Origin: an uncultured Eubacteriales bacterium
Lineage (GTDB): Bacteria; Bacillota; Clostridia; Oscillospirales; CAG-272
Length of the DNA: 41,992 nucleotides
Assembly: GCA_934378145.1 (NCBI GenBank)
Contig: CAKXXW010000014.1
Location: 1 to 41,992, forward strand
Reading direction: 5' to 3'
Below the pieces are notes generated by a model. The model searched no databases. It saw nothing but the letters and a program-made list of their open reading frames with translations, and had not been told where the DNA came from. Within the stretch, counting starts at the first letter, position 1, and every line of letters starts with the position of its first letter. Shown piece by piece: positions 33,819 through 41,427 of this stretch. Both the position numbers and the translations under genes were made by a program.

Positions 33819-33996
33819 GTTTTTTCTTTCGGCGATATGCACAAATACCTTGCGGCTGAGTTGTGAAAAGTTCACGACTTTTTGCATATTTTTGCGACGG
33901 TCGGTGCGTCGGGCAAGGGCAGGGGAGGCTTTTCCGAAGGCGTTCCCATGCCTTTTCTCTTTCCCGAGGCGGTTCCTATGCCGTCCTTTCCGCTTT

Positions 33997-34521
33997 TCAG
34001 CCCCTCGGCTTTATGATCTTTTCGGCGGCGCCGGCTATCGCTTCGGGGACGATCCCCGGCATCGTGCGCGCCTCGCTCTCGTCGTCCGAATCGCCGTTTT
34101 CCTCTATGTCGTTTATCATCGCACGGACGGCGAGCTTCGCGAAGATATTCTTCTGCTTTGCCGGTTTCAGCTCACCGCCGAAGTTTTCGGCGAAGACCGC
34201 ACGGTCGAGCCGCTCTTTTCCGAATGTTTCCCCGATATATTCCTCCGCGAGGTCGGAAAAGGCGCAGCAGATGAAATACCCGGTGCGGGCAGTCTTAAGC
34301 TCGCTCTCCCTTTCCTTAAGGAATCGGCGGAGCCTTTTGTCGGCTTTTCCGAATCTTACCGCGCCGCCGAGGACGACGGTATCGAATCCGCCGAGCGGCG
34401 GGATCTTATCTTTGCCGAGTTCAAAGAGGCTTACCTCCTGTCTCTGAAGGCAGCGCCCGAGCCTTTCGGCGCACTCGCGCGCCGTGCCGGTCTTCGTTGC
34501 GTAAATGACTGCGATCTTCAA
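33997..34521 (-). CDS. Flavodoxin-domain protein
   Basis: A 174-residue flavodoxin-fold protein starting at TTG (34521), with GAGAGGTG upstream. The FMN phosphate loop is ATKTGTARECAERL, followed by VVLGGAVRFGKADKRLRRFL, which resembles the HemG/flavodoxin-like proteins in which GGxVRxGK replaces the classical loops. The C-terminus (EARTMPGIVPEAIAGAAEKI) is not part of the fold. It is the last gene of a minus-strand cluster after the LiaF-like gene. The redox partner is unknown; nifJ and ferredoxin metabolism are plausible. Confidence 0.85.
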   Translation of the reverse strand: MKIAVIYATKTGTARECAERLGRCLQRQEVSLFELGKDKIPPLGGFDTVVLGGAVRFGKADKRLRRFLKERESELKTARTGYFICCAFSDLAEEYIGETFGKERLDRAVFAENFGGELKPAKQKNIFAKLAVRAMINDIEENGDSDDESEARTMPGIVPEAIAGAAEKIIKPRG

Positions 34522-34550
34522 AAGGGAAGCACCTCTCTTTCTTTTTACGA

Positions 34551-34575
34551 AGCCGCGGGGCGATGCCCCGCGGCT
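34551..34575. other. GC-rich hairpin between the LiaF-like and flavodoxin genes
   Basis: Perfect 11-bp stem AGCCGCGGGGC-gat-GCCCCGCGGCT in a 66-bp gap. The T-rich side is on the plus strand, so it is not a standard terminator for the minus-strand genes. It may attenuate transcription or stabilise the upstream mRNA. Confidence 0.5.
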
Positions 34576-34587
34576 CTTTATTTTTGT

Positions 34588-35352
34588 TTATCTGTTGCTT
34601 TTTCTGACCTCGATGCCGCCGAAGGAGCATTTTCCGGTGAGGATCACGGTCGGGCAGCCGGCGACAGGCTCGAGTCCCGATTTTATGTTGACCCCGCCGC
34701 AGAACGCCGAGCATCTGTTCTCGACGCCGACGCCGTCGGGCAGGATCACTTCCACGCCGCCGAAGGACACATCGAGCTTTATCTCGGCACCGGGCATGAT
34801 ATTTGCGGTCGAGAGGTCGAGCTTCGACGCTCCGAACGCCACCTCAAGCTCGGTTCCTGTGAAGTCCCTTCCGTCGTAATTGAAGTCCTTTGCGCTGAAA
34901 TGCACCTCGTCGCCGCTCTTGCCGCTTCCGTCTTCGGAAGTCCATTCGGCGTAGTATGTGCCGCCGTTTTCGCTTCTGCTTTCGGCTCTCTTTTTCTTTT
35001 TGTTCCTGTGGACGAAGGGCGAGATTATGACTTTCAGCGCAAGGCTTATAATAAGGACCGCGCCGAAGACCGCGAGGGTCTTGCCCCACGTCCAGCCGAG
35101 GACGAACTTCGCGACGAAGAAGAATATTATGTCGCCGGCAAAGATCACCGAGCTTATGACGCTGAGTATATTCTTCCCGAAGAAGCTGTTCACGATGCTG
35201 TAAAGCATGGGAATGATTATGAAGATCACCCACCAGCCGTCAAAGAACAGCTCCTTTGACGAGACGACTCCGAATGCGCAGAGCAGGAGCAGTGTCGCAA
35301 GGCAGATGAGAAGGAGCGCCGTAAGGATACTGTTTGCTGTTTTTCTTCCCAT
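34588..35352 (-). CDS. LiaF-like membrane protein with C-terminal beta-roll
   Basis: 254 residues. There are four hydrophobic segments in the first 115 (SILTALLLICLATLLLLCAF; WWVIFIIIPMLYSIV; SVISSVIFAGDIIFFFVAKF; LAVFGAVLIISLALKVIIS), then HRNKKKKR and a cytoplasmic domain of repeated short strands (TELEVAFGASKLDLSTANI, AEIKLDVSFGGVEVILPDG, KCSFGGIEVRKS). This is the layout of LiaF/DUF5668-type proteins, which sense cell-envelope stress with LiaRS in Bacilli; no LiaRS genes are here. AAAGGA precedes the start. It begins 31 bp after potD and may be co-transcribed with the polyamine transporter. Confidence 0.78.
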   Translation of the reverse strand: MGRKTANSILTALLLICLATLLLLCAFGVVSSKELFFDGWWVIFIIIPMLYSIVNSFFGKNILSVISSVIFAGDIIFFFVAKFVLGWTWGKTLAVFGAVLIISLALKVIISPFVHRNKKKKRAESRSENGGTYYAEWTSEDGSGKSGDEVHFSAKDFNYDGRDFTGTELEVAFGASKLDLSTANIMPGAEIKLDVSFGGVEVILPDGVGVENRCSAFCGGVNIKSGLEPVAGCPTVILTGKCSFGGIEVRKSNR

Positions 35353-35383
35353 AACGCTGTATGTCCTTTCGGAAAAGTCCCGT

Positions 35384-36514
35384 TCAGTGAGTCTTCACGC
35401 TGTTCCAGAGGCTCGTCATATAGTCGAGCATCTCGTCGCTGAGGTTCCTGAAGGCGTACTTTTTGTAGGATTCAAAGAAGTCGAAGCCCTCGGGGTAGAG
35501 GACATCGTAGGCGTCATCGAGGTACGCCTTGTAGTCGGCGTTCTCGTATACGGTCTTGTTCGGCGAGGCGTAGTAGGTCGTCTCGGCGTTCGCTACCGCG
35601 GCTTCCTCCGAGAGAAGGAAGTTTATGAACCTCTCGGCGACGGTCTTGTTCTTCGCGCCCTTCGGGATGCACATGGCATCGACATAGAGGTTGGTCGCCT
35701 CGGGGTAGTAGAATTTGAGGTCTACTCCCTCTGCCTGCTCGTCCCTCATGGTGAAGTAGTCGCCGGCGTAGTAGGCGCCGACAGCCATCTCGCCGGTCTC
35801 CATGGCGTTGAAGATCTCGTCCATGTAGTAGCAGCAGGACACATCGGCGAACTGTTTCTTGAGGTCGGCTGCGGCACGGTCCCATTCGGCTTTATCGGCA
35901 GTGTTTACATCAATGCCGAGCTTATACATCGAGGTGCCGAAGGCGTCTCTCGGGTTGTTGAACTGTATTATCTTGTCGTGATATGCGGGATTCCACATAA
36001 TGCTCCAGTCCTTCGCCGCGACATCCTCCGCCTTCACGGTGTTCGCGTCGTAGATGACGCCGACCATGCCGTAGGTGTAGGGCACCGAGTATTCGTTCGT
36101 CGGGTCGTAGTAGAGGTTCCTGAAGCCCTCACCGATCGAGGTCGAGTAGAGCGGGATATTCGAGAAGTCGAGCTTTTCGAGCATATCGTGCTTCACGAAG
36201 TACTCTATCATATAGTCGGAGGGGATTATGACATCGACATTTATCGCGCCCGATTCGAGCTTTGCGCGAAGGTCCTCGTTCGAGGTGTAGGTGTCGTAGT
36301 TGACCTTGACTCTGACTCCGTAGGTCTCGTAGTAATAATTTTCAAAAGCCTTCGGAACATTGAGCAGCTCGGGATCGTTCCCGATCGACATGTATTCGCC
36401 CCAGTTGTAGACATTGAGCACGATGTCGTACTTTTCGGTGCAGGACGAGAGCGAGAGCGCGGCGGGTATCACGAGGACTGCCGCAAGGATGAGTGCGAGG
36501 ATTCTTTTTTTCAA
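35384..36514 (-). CDS. potD: Spermidine/putrescine ABC transporter substrate-binding lipoprotein
   Basis: 376 residues. The signal peptide (MKKRILALILAAVLVIPAA) ends in the lipobox LSSC, followed by VLNVYNWGEYMS, the standard PotD start after processing. The sequence IIPSDYMIEYFVKHDMLEKL, YYDPTNEYSVPYTYGMVGV and YYAGDYFTMRD match the polyamine-binding cleft; the conserved acidic residues that hold the amines appear present. It is the last gene of potABCD and overlaps potC by 4 bp. It captures polyamines outside the membrane. Confidence 0.94.
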   Translation of the reverse strand: MKKRILALILAAVLVIPAALSLSSCTEKYDIVLNVYNWGEYMSIGNDPELLNVPKAFENYYYETYGVRVKVNYDTYTSNEDLRAKLESGAINVDVIIPSDYMIEYFVKHDMLEKLDFSNIPLYSTSIGEGFRNLYYDPTNEYSVPYTYGMVGVIYDANTVKAEDVAAKDWSIMWNPAYHDKIIQFNNPRDAFGTSMYKLGIDVNTADKAEWDRAAADLKKQFADVSCCYYMDEIFNAMETGEMAVGAYYAGDYFTMRDEQAEGVDLKFYYPEATNLYVDAMCIPKGAKNKTVAERFINFLLSEEAAVANAETTYYASPNKTVYENADYKAYLDDAYDVLYPEGFDFFESYKKYAFRNLSDEMLDYMTSLWNSVKTH

Positions 36515-37383
36515 TTCAGGTTATCTCCTTTTTTGGTTTTTCTTTGCTTTTTCAGCCTGTTTATATGCTTTCTTTCGTCCCTCGTGCTGATGAAGTTCGA
36601 GAGGATGAGAAGAAGCAGTATCGTGAAGAAAATTATTGTTGCGAGGGCGTAGATCTTCGGCGTGACCGTCTTTTTCGTCATACTGTAAATGAGTATCGGA
36701 AGGGTCTGGAAATCGCTGCCCTTCGTGAAATAGCTTATCACGAAGTCGTCGAGCGAGAGGGTGAACGCCATGATCGCACCCGTGAAGATGCCCGGAAGTA
36801 TCTCCGGAAGCTCTACCTTGAAAAATGACTGCACGGGCGTACAGCCGAGGTCGAGTGCCGCCTCGGGGAGCGATCTGTCCATCTGTCTGAACTTCGGCAG
36901 TACCGAGAGGACGACATAGGGCAGGCTGAAGGTTATGTGTGCTATAAGGAGCGTCCGGAAGCTTAAGATGGGGTCAAGACCTATAAGAGTTCCGGCGAAG
37001 ACGAAGAGGAGCATCAGGGATATACCCGTGATGATGTCGGGGTTCATGAGCGGGATATTCGTCGCGTTCATCACGAGCGACTTTATATACCTGTTTTTCA
37101 TCCGGCTGATGCCGTATGCCGCCGCCGTTCCGAGTATTGTCGAGATGACCGTCGAGGTGATCGCGAGGACGACCGTGTTTTTGAGCGCGCCGAGCGTCAT
37201 CTCGTCGCGGAAAAGCTCTCTGTACCATCTGAGAGAGAAGCCGTCCATGACCGCGGTGCTTTTGCCCGAGTTGAAGCTGAAATATATCAGCACGGCGATC
37301 GGAGCGAAGAGGAACACGAAGATCAGCACAAGGTAGATTATGCCGAAGATTCCGTTTTTCTGTCTGTGCTTTGTGTTTTTCAA
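36511..37383 (-). CDS. potC: Spermidine/putrescine ABC transporter permease PotC
   Basis: 290 residues with six membrane segments. The permease EAA-type loop, which contacts PotA, is LPEAALDLGCTPVQSFFKVE. The C-terminus has NFISTRDERKHINRLKKQ, a basic cytoplasmic tail. The start overlaps the potB end by 4 bp and the end overlaps the potD start by 4 bp. It forms the channel together with PotB. Confidence 0.93.
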   Translation of the reverse strand: MKNTKHRQKNGIFGIIYLVLIFVFLFAPIAVLIYFSFNSGKSTAVMDGFSLRWYRELFRDEMTLGALKNTVVLAITSTVISTILGTAAAYGISRMKNRYIKSLVMNATNIPLMNPDIITGISLMLLFVFAGTLIGLDPILSFRTLLIAHITFSLPYVVLSVLPKFRQMDRSLPEAALDLGCTPVQSFFKVELPEILPGIFTGAIMAFTLSLDDFVISYFTKGSDFQTLPILIYSMTKKTVTPKIYALATIIFFTILLLLILSNFISTRDERKHINRLKKQRKTKKGDNLN

Positions 37384-38249
37384 GGCATTATCCCCCCTTC
37401 GGCATCGTCGCTGAATTTATTGAGGATCGCCATACTTGCAAGGATTATCAGCATCAGCACGAGCGAGATAGCCGCCGCGGCGTGGATGTTGTTCGCGTTG
37501 TACTGCGATTCGATGAGGTCGCCTATGAGGAAGAATTTGCCTCCGCCGAGCTTCTGCGATATATAGAAGGTGGAGATCGACGGCACGAATACCATCGTGA
37601 TGCCCGAGAAGACTCCCGGTAGGCTGTGGGGGATTATGACCTTCATAAGCACCTGGAAGCCGTTGCACCCGAGGTCGGATGCCGCCTCGATGAGGCGTAT
37701 GTCGAGCTTCGTCATGACCGAATAGATCGGAAGGATCATGTAGGGCAGGAAGTCATAGACCATTCCGACGATGACCGCGCCCTCGGTGTTTATCATCTTG
37801 AACGGCCCGAGTCCGACGAGCCCGACTATCGAGTTTATGATGCCCTTGTTCTGAAGGATGACCTGCCATGCGTAGGTCCTTATCAGGAAGTTCATCCACA
37901 TCGGGAGCATTATGAGCATTATGAGGAGCTGCTGGGTCCTCGGGTTCGCCTTTGAGATGAAGTAGGCGGCGGGGTAGCCTATAAGGATGCATATCGCCGT
38001 CGCGATGAGGGCGAGCTTCACCGAGCGCCAGAGTATGTAGAGCTTTTCGGGGGTGAAGAAATCGAGGATGTTTGCGAAGGTGAAGTTCATCTCCCGGTCT
38101 GTGAAGGCGTAGATCGCCACGAAGACGAGCGGGACGACTATGAACAGCACCGTCCAGACTATGTGGGGCGCGGCGAGGAAGGCTGCAAGAAGGCTGCCTT
38201 TTTTCTTCTTCTTTTTGCCGAGCGGAGGCTTTTCCTTTGAAAGATTCAT
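37380..38249 (-). CDS. potB: Spermidine/putrescine ABC transporter permease PotB
   Basis: 289 residues with six membrane segments after a Lys-rich N-terminus (KPPLGKKKKKKGS). The loop LIEAASDLGCNGFQVLMKVI is the EAA motif. RTYAWQVILQNKGIIN and the FLPYMILPIY segment are typical of PotB. It lies 15 bp after potA and overlaps potC by 4 bp. Confidence 0.93.
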   Translation of the reverse strand: MNLSKEKPPLGKKKKKKGSLLAAFLAAPHIVWTVLFIVVPLVFVAIYAFTDREMNFTFANILDFFTPEKLYILWRSVKLALIATAICILIGYPAAYFISKANPRTQQLLIMLIMLPMWMNFLIRTYAWQVILQNKGIINSIVGLVGLGPFKMINTEGAVIVGMVYDFLPYMILPIYSVMTKLDIRLIEAASDLGCNGFQVLMKVIIPHSLPGVFSGITMVFVPSISTFYISQKLGGGKFFLIGDLIESQYNANNIHAAAAISLVLMLIILASMAILNKFSDDAEGGIMP

Positions 38250-38264
38250 GTCAGCGCACCTCCG

Positions 38265-39422
38265 TCAGAGACCTTCGCCGTCGCCGGAGTCAGCCTCGGC
38301 TTCCTCGTCGGTGACGATATCGGAGAGGTGGTCGGCTTCCTCGCTGTATGTCGAGTAGTCGCCGAACCTGCCCGAATATTCGGACTTTTTCATTACATGA
38401 ATGGCGTCGGGGACTATCTCAAGCCCGATGACGCTGCCCTCGGCAACGAAATCGGAGGTCTCAAGCATCCATTTGAAGCCCTTCACATCAATAATTATCT
38501 CGTAGTAGTCGCCCTTGAAGGTCACGGAGGTTATCTTGCCGGAGAGCATCCCGCGCCCGACGGGAACGACATCGACATCCTCGGGGCGGATGACGACATC
38601 GACAGGCTCGTTTTTCTCAAATCCGCCGTCAAGGCACTCGAAGGTGTGACCCGAGAACCTCACCGAGCGGTCGGCGAGCATCACTCCGTCGACGATATTG
38701 CTCTCGCCGATGAAGTCGGCGACGAAGGCATTCTGCGGCTCGTTGTAGACATCTGTCGGTGTGCCGATCTGCTGGATCTTTCCGTCAGCCATTACGACGA
38801 CGGTGTCGGACATCGTGAGGGCTTCCTCCTGGTCGTGGGTGACATAGATGAAGGTGATCCCCGTGCGCTTCTGGATGCTCTTAAGCTCCTTCTGCATATC
38901 CTTGCGGAGCTTGAGGTCAAGCGCGCCGAGAGGCTCGTCAAGGAGAAGTACCTCGGGCTGATTGACCAGCGCGCGCGCGATGGCGACTCTCTGCTGCTGA
39001 CCGCCCGAGAGGTTCGAGACATGCCGCTTCTCAAAACCCTTGAGGTTCACGAGCGCGAGCATCTCGGTCACCTTTTCGGTGATCTCGGATTTTGACAGCT
39101 TCGGGCGTTTGATCCTCAGCCCGAAGGCTATGTTGTCGAATACATTGAGGTGTGGAAAAAGCGCATACCGCTGAAAAACGGTGTTTACTCTGCGCTTGTG
39201 GGGTGGAAGGTCGTTGATCCTCTTCCCGTCAAAAATAACATCGCCCTCATCCGGCGTCTCAAAGCCGCCGATGATCCGCAAGGTCGTTGTTTTGCCGCAG
39301 CCCGAAGGCCCGAGCAGAGTAACGAACTCACTGTCGTGAATGTCGAGGTCGATGCCGCGCAGCACCGCCTCACCGTCAAAAGACTTGCTGATGTTCCTCA
39401 GCTCGATGAGCTTCTTTTCCAT
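38265..39422 (-). CDS. potA: Spermidine/putrescine ABC transporter ATP-binding protein PotA
   Basis: 385 residues from ATG at 39422, giving MEKKLIELRNISKSFDGEAV; the open frame extends to 39605 but the extra residues look non-coding. Walker A is LLGPSGCGKTTTLR, the Q-loop is NTVFQRYALFPH, the signature is NLSGGQQQRVAIARAL, Walker B is VLLLDEPLGALD and the switch His is in VTHDQEEAL. The C-terminal TOBE-type domain (from about 240) runs VIRPEDVDVVPVGRGMLSG. The last 45 residues are acidic (SEEADHLSDIVTDEEAEADS) and longer than usual. It energises PotBC. Confidence 0.94.
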   Translation of the reverse strand: MEKKLIELRNISKSFDGEAVLRGIDLDIHDSEFVTLLGPSGCGKTTTLRIIGGFETPDEGDVIFDGKRINDLPPHKRRVNTVFQRYALFPHLNVFDNIAFGLRIKRPKLSKSEITEKVTEMLALVNLKGFEKRHVSNLSGGQQQRVAIARALVNQPEVLLLDEPLGALDLKLRKDMQKELKSIQKRTGITFIYVTHDQEEALTMSDTVVVMADGKIQQIGTPTDVYNEPQNAFVADFIGESNIVDGVMLADRSVRFSGHTFECLDGGFEKNEPVDVVIRPEDVDVVPVGRGMLSGKITSVTFKGDYYEIIIDVKGFKWMLETSDFVAEGSVIGLEIVPDAIHVMKKSEYSGRFGDYSTYSEEADHLSDIVTDEEAEADSGDGEGL

Positions 39423-39510
39423 TCCGCATAAATACCTCTCAGAATATAATTTTTTGAGTCTTCTTCCGCCCGCGGAACCTATCGGGGCGGAAAAAAGTAA
39501 ACTATGTATT

Positions 39511-39539
39511 ATTTTATCAGAAAATCGCCCCGATTGCAA
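39511..39539 (-). promoter_or_regulatory. Promoter of the potABCD operon
   Basis: On the minus strand: TTGCAA (39539-39534), 17-bp spacer, TAAAAT (39516-39511). It leaves an 80-90 bp leader before the potA ATG, with GAGAGG upstream of the start. Confidence 0.7.
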
Positions 39540-39654
39540 TACTTTTCCCGCAATTTCCGAAAAAAGCCCGGCAGTGCCGGGAGCCCAATCTCGCGCCTTA
39601 TACACCGAAGGGTGAGGTCGTCACCCGAAGCTGATGTTTTGTGTGGAAAAACGA

Positions 39655-39965
39655 AAGATACGGGGGGACGCGACGGGAGAGACGACGGGGGATACGAAGG
39701 ATGCGGGGGCTTTCTTGGAAGAAAGCCCCCCACGCCCCCAAAGAACTTGCTTGCAGATTACGGAAGTAGCGACTTGTCTCGCGGCATTTTGCCTACGGCA
39801 AAACTATGGTGTCTTTTTGAGGAAGCTTCTCAAAAGTCTGCAAGCAGCCTTCTATCGAAGCTTTCTCAAAAACCCACCGGAATTTCCCCTCTGCGAGGCG
39901 AAATTCTGCCCGAGACAAGGGCAAAAACCGTTTGACCTTAATGCTATGCTTGCTTACGGGTCGTA
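39655..39965 (+). repeat. Composite palindromic repeat, copy 7 (type A core at 39773-39920)
   Basis: Long run of 9-bp units (GATACGGGG, GGACGCGAC, GGGAGAGAC, GACGGGGGA, TACGAAGGA), hairpin GGGGGCTTTCTT-gg-AAGAAAGCCCCC (39705-39730), linker AAAGAACTTGCTTGCAGA, type A core from CTTGTCTCG (39773) to CGAGACAAG (39912-39920), and tail CCGTTTGACCTTAA. It lies upstream of the divergent potA gene. Confidence 0.9.
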
Positions 39966-40044
39966 AGTCTGTTAAAATTTGCGCTGATGTTCAATCCGTA
40001 AATGGGCGGTGCCTTAAAGATTTAAGGCTCGTGCAAATTGTTGC

Positions 40045-40335
40045 CTTGTCGGTGAGCATCGGCTTAACGGTGCGTGCGACCTGTAAATGAACGCAAACTT
40101 TAGATTAAACGCTTTAACCTCTTGTCTCGGGACAGAATTTCGCCTCGCAGAGGGGAAATTCCGGGGGATTTTGCCCGAGGACGAGGAGGGGATGCTCGCA
40201 TACCCTTGAGTCCTCGGCAAAAATCCACCAAAGTTTTGCCGCAGGCAAAATGCCGCGAGACAAAGCGCTACTTCCATAACCTTTCAGCAAGTTCTTTGAA
40301 GGGTTCGGGAAACTTTCTTCCAAGAAAGTTTCCCG
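40045..40335 (-). repeat. Composite palindromic repeat, copy 8, reverse (type B core at 40121-40265)
   Basis: Reading the minus strand: hairpin CGGGAAACTTTCTT-gg-AAGAAAGTTTCCCG (40335-40306), TTCAAAGAACTTGCTGAAAG, core from CTTTGTCTCG to CGAGACAAG, then a degraded tail. It faces copy 7, so an A and a B copy lie inverted in one intergenic region, as at 16560/17500. The string CGGTGAGCATCGG at about 40050 matches 17393. Confidence 0.9.
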
Positions 40336-40533
40336 TGTTCCCCGTGTCTCCCGTATCTCCCGTTTTCTTGCGCAAAGGTATCGTTTTCGGGAGGATAATA
40401 TCCTCCCCTACAAGTCCTTTGAGCAAAGTTCTTCGGGGGGCGTGGGGGACTTTCTCGAAAGAAAGTCCCCCGCATCTCCCGCATCTCCCGTCTCTCCCGT
40501 CTCTCCGTCGCGTCCCCCGTATCCTCCGGTGCG
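40336..40533. repeat. 9-bp arrays, module E (40389-40411) and CTTTCTT hairpin (40444-40471)
   Basis: After copy 8 the plus strand carries 9-bp units (GTGTCTCCC, GTATCTCCC), module E in reverse, the reverse linker CAAAGTTCTTCGG, a hairpin GGGGGACTTTCT-cgaa-AGAAAGTCCCCC, and a second 9-bp array (GCATCTCCC, GCATCTCCC, GTCTCTCCC, GTCTCTCC...). From 40534 to 40623 I see only a possible TTGTCA/TATGAT pair with poor spacing. The region 39423-40623 has no gene. Confidence 0.8.
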
Positions 40534-40623
40534 TCGAAGATTGTCACAAAGTGTCGGGCGGGGGCATATGATCGTTAGTGAATCGACAGAAAGGACCCGG
40601 AACATTAACGGGGAAACGCACAG

Positions 40624-41427
40624 ATGAATCAGTCAATACTTTTTGCCCTTGCCGCGACAGTCGGCACATGGGCTGTGACGGCGCTCGGGGCGGCGACCGT
40701 TGTATTTTTCAGGCACACGAACCAGAAGGTCCTTAACCTTATGCTCGGCTTTGCCGCGGGGGTAATGGTGGCGGCGAGCTTCTGGTCGCTGCTTCAGCCG
40801 GCGATCGAGCTTGCCGAGGCGACCTACTCTGTCCCCGCGTGGCTTGCCGTGACGCTCGGGTTTATCTCGGGGGCGCTCTTTATGTGGCTGTCCGACAAGC
40901 TCGTGAGCTTTGCGCAGAGGAGGGTGGCGCTCGGCACGGGTGAGGCGAATGTCAGGCTGAACCGCATAATCATGCTCGTGCTTTCGATAACCCTTCACAA
41001 TATCCCGGAGGGGCTTGCCGTCGGGGTCGCCTTCGGCGCGCTGAACAGCGAGGGAGCCTCGCCCGAGGCGTTCGCGCGGGCCGTCACCGTCGCCGTCGGG
41101 ATAGGACTTCAGAACTTTCCGGAGGGCGCGGCGGTCTCGCTTCCGCTCCGGCGCGAGGGCTGCTCGAGGAAAAAGAGCTTCTTCCTCGGTCAGGCGTCGG
41201 GAATGGTCGAGCCGGTCGCGGGAGTCATCGGCGCGCTCGCCGTCGTCAGCATCGGGATGCTCCTTCCGATCGCCCTGTCTTTTGCCGCCGGCGCGATGAT
41301 CCTTGTCGCCGTACACGAGCTTATCCCCGAATGTCAGCAGAACCGGGACGCCGAGCCTTACTTTGCGACCATGGGGATCGTTGCCGGCTTTGCCGTGATG
41401 ATGCTGCTCGATGTGGCGCTCGGCTGA
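40624..41427 (+). CDS. ZIP-family metal transporter
   Basis: 267 residues with about eight membrane segments. The metal-transport motifs are LSITLHNIPEGLAVGVAFG in helix 4 (HNxPEG) and GLQNFPEGAAVSLPLR in helix 5 (where His is replaced by Gln in QNFPEG), with AVHELIPE near the C-terminus. This matches ZupT/GufA-like importers of zinc, iron or manganese. The ATG has GGGG 10 bp upstream. Its last 70 bp overlap the 3' end of the opposite-strand DHHW gene. Confidence 0.92.
   Translation: MNQSILFALAATVGTWAVTALGAATVVFFRHTNQKVLNLMLGFAAGVMVAASFWSLLQPAIELAEATYSVPAWLAVTLGFISGALFMWLSDKLVSFAQRRVALGTGEANVRLNRIIMLVLSITLHNIPEGLAVGVAFGALNSEGASPEAFARAVTVAVGIGLQNFPEGAAVSLPLRREGCSRKKSFFLGQASGMVEPVAGVIGALAVVSIGMLLPIALSFAAGAMILVAVHELIPECQQNRDAEPYFATMGIVAGFAVMMLLDVALG

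Noticed and set aside
39423..39605. N-terminal extension of PotA
   Set aside because: The family N-terminus starts at the ATG at 39422. The upstream residues have no homology pattern and overlap the promoter.
3342..40265. The eight cores considered as integron attC sites
   Set aside because: They lack the RYYYAAC/GTTRRRY core sites, do not flank single promoterless genes in one orientation, and no integrase is visible.
8080..40337. Short ORFs across the composite repeats that share peptides such as LSRGILPAAKLW
   Set aside because: The similarity comes from the DNA repeat. One-base length differences shift the frame between type A copies, changes are compensatory in hairpins, and copies lie in both orientations with no consistent start or ribosome-binding site.
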